Translations under genes and position numbers: made by a program | Assembly (NCBI GenBank): GCA_002455755.1 | Contig: DKLL01000144.1 | Coordinates: 1-5,630, forward strand | From: Acinetobacter sp. UBA6641 | GTDB lineage: Bacteria; Pseudomonadota; Gammaproteobacteria; Pseudomonadales; Moraxellaceae | DNA length: 5,630 bases | Reading direction: 5' to 3' | Shown here: piece by piece, positions 5,095 through 5,630 of the stretch | Layout: each line of letters starts with the position of its first letter | Position numbering within the stretch: the first letter of the stretch is position 1 | Notes under the pieces: model-generated | Database searches by the model: none | What the model was told of the DNA's origin: nothing | The model's input: only the letters and a program-made list of their open reading frames with translations

Positions 5095-5630
5095 ATGCAG
5101 CGCTTAGCTTTCGTTTTAGGTTCAGTTTTCCTTGCCATGACTCAAGCCAATGCTGAGCTGATTATTAATGGTCAACCTGTCACAGTCACTTCCACGACCA
5201 CTTCAAATCAAATTTTGACTCCAAGAAACAATTTTCAGCAATGTATTGCCAATTTACGTACTCAGGCCATCAACTCGGGTGTGAGTGGTTCTACCTATGA
5301 TCGCTATACGCAAAATTTAATGCCCGATTATTCCGTGATTGATAAATTGAACTATCAGCCGGAATTTTCGACTCCGATTTGGGACTATTTATCCGGTCTG
5401 GTGGATGAAGAGCGGGTACAGTTGGGACAACAAAAATTAGCTCAGCACCGTGATGTGTTGAATCGTGTTGCTGCCACTTATGGGGTGCCGGCTGAAACCG
5501 TAGTCGCGGTTTGGGGAGTAGAAAGTAACTTTGGTGATATTTCCGGAAGTTATCCTTTATTGCAGGCTTTAGGGACTTTAAGCTGTGAAGGGCGTCGCCA
5601 GAGTTATTTCCGTGGAGAATTTTTTACCAC
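5095..5630 (+). CDS. Secreted lytic murein transglycosylase, MltB/SLT_2 type (C-terminus cut by window edge)
   Basis: Lytic transglycosylases cleave the MurNAc-GlcNAc bond of peptidoglycan in the periplasm and leave 1,6-anhydro-MurNAc ends. The 178 visible residues start with a signal peptide (MQRLAFVLGSVFLAMTQANA) that has an ANA cleavage site after residue 20. There is no lipobox cysteine, so the enzyme is probably soluble and not an MltB-like lipoprotein. A low-complexity TVTSTTTSN stretch follows, then NFQQCIANLRTQAINSGV (46-63) and PEFSTPIWDYLSG (89-101), both usual in the MltB family. VWGVESNFG (139-147) carries the likely catalytic glutamate E143. SYPLLQALGTLSCEGRR (152-168) then leads into the catalytic domain. 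Cys50 and Cys164 could form a disulphide. AAAGGA ends four bases before the ATG, a slightly short but usable spacing. The family usually exceeds 300 residues, so about half is visible. The assignment to this enzyme class is firm, but the exact paralogue is not. Confidence 0.92.
   Translation, partial: MQRLAFVLGSVFLAMTQANAELIINGQPVTVTSTTTSNQILTPRNNFQQCIANLRTQAINSGVSGSTYDRYTQNLMPDYSVIDKLNYQPEFSTPIWDYLSGLVDEERVQLGQQKLAQHRDVLNRVAATYGVPAETVVAVWGVESNFGDISGSYPLLQALGTLSCEGRRQSYFRGEFFT

Noticed and set aside
4884..5138. 84-residue reverse-strand open frame
   Set aside because: It is mostly the palindrome array translated (repeated N, L, F, K) and overlaps the start of the transglycosylase gene, which has a clear signal peptide.

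Overview
The window looks like a chromosomal segment of an Acinetobacter-type gammaproteobacterium (Moraxellaceae). This is inferred from the moderately AT-rich coding style and from the character of Mpl, PurE, PurK and the transglycosylase. No RNA gene, insertion sequence or CRISPR array is visible, and the taxonomic call is not backed by a database search.

Layout. The left end (1-1315, minus strand) is most of mpl, the peptidoglycan-recycling ligase; its C-terminus runs off the window. Behind it on the same strand (1463-1970) lies a decayed gene of unknown function. It reads as about 168 residues once one extra A in a run of nine and one internal TGA are allowed for. A small four-helix membrane protein of the DMT/DUF486 type follows on the plus strand (2071-2412). 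A gene-free stretch of about 400 bases then carries a possible degenerate intergenic repeat and promoter-like sites, leading into the purine pair purE (2811-3323) and purK (3351-4472). The pair is closed by a strong hairpin terminator (4490-4522). The right end (5095-5630) is the N-terminal part of a secreted MltB-type lytic transglycosylase.

The most unusual part is the gene-free region between the purK terminator and the transglycosylase. From 4699 to 5078 it holds about 14 copies of a short palindrome, consensus TTTRAATTYAAA, in very AT-rich DNA. The copies are grouped into blocks. The two largest gaps inside the array each hold a perfect DnaA-box sequence (TTATCCACA), one on each strand, and one gap also holds a hairpin. 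This architecture resembles a replication-origin-like or DnaA-titrating nucleoprotein site, or a multi-site operator for the transglycosylase gene. No replication gene is in view, so its function is open.

Functional links. PurK and PurE carry out consecutive steps of IMP synthesis and almost certainly form one operon. Lytic transglycosylases release the anhydro-muropeptides whose tripeptide Mpl re-attaches to UDP-MurNAc, so the two flanking genes sit at opposite ends of the murein recycling route. Nothing in the sequence shows that they are co-regulated.
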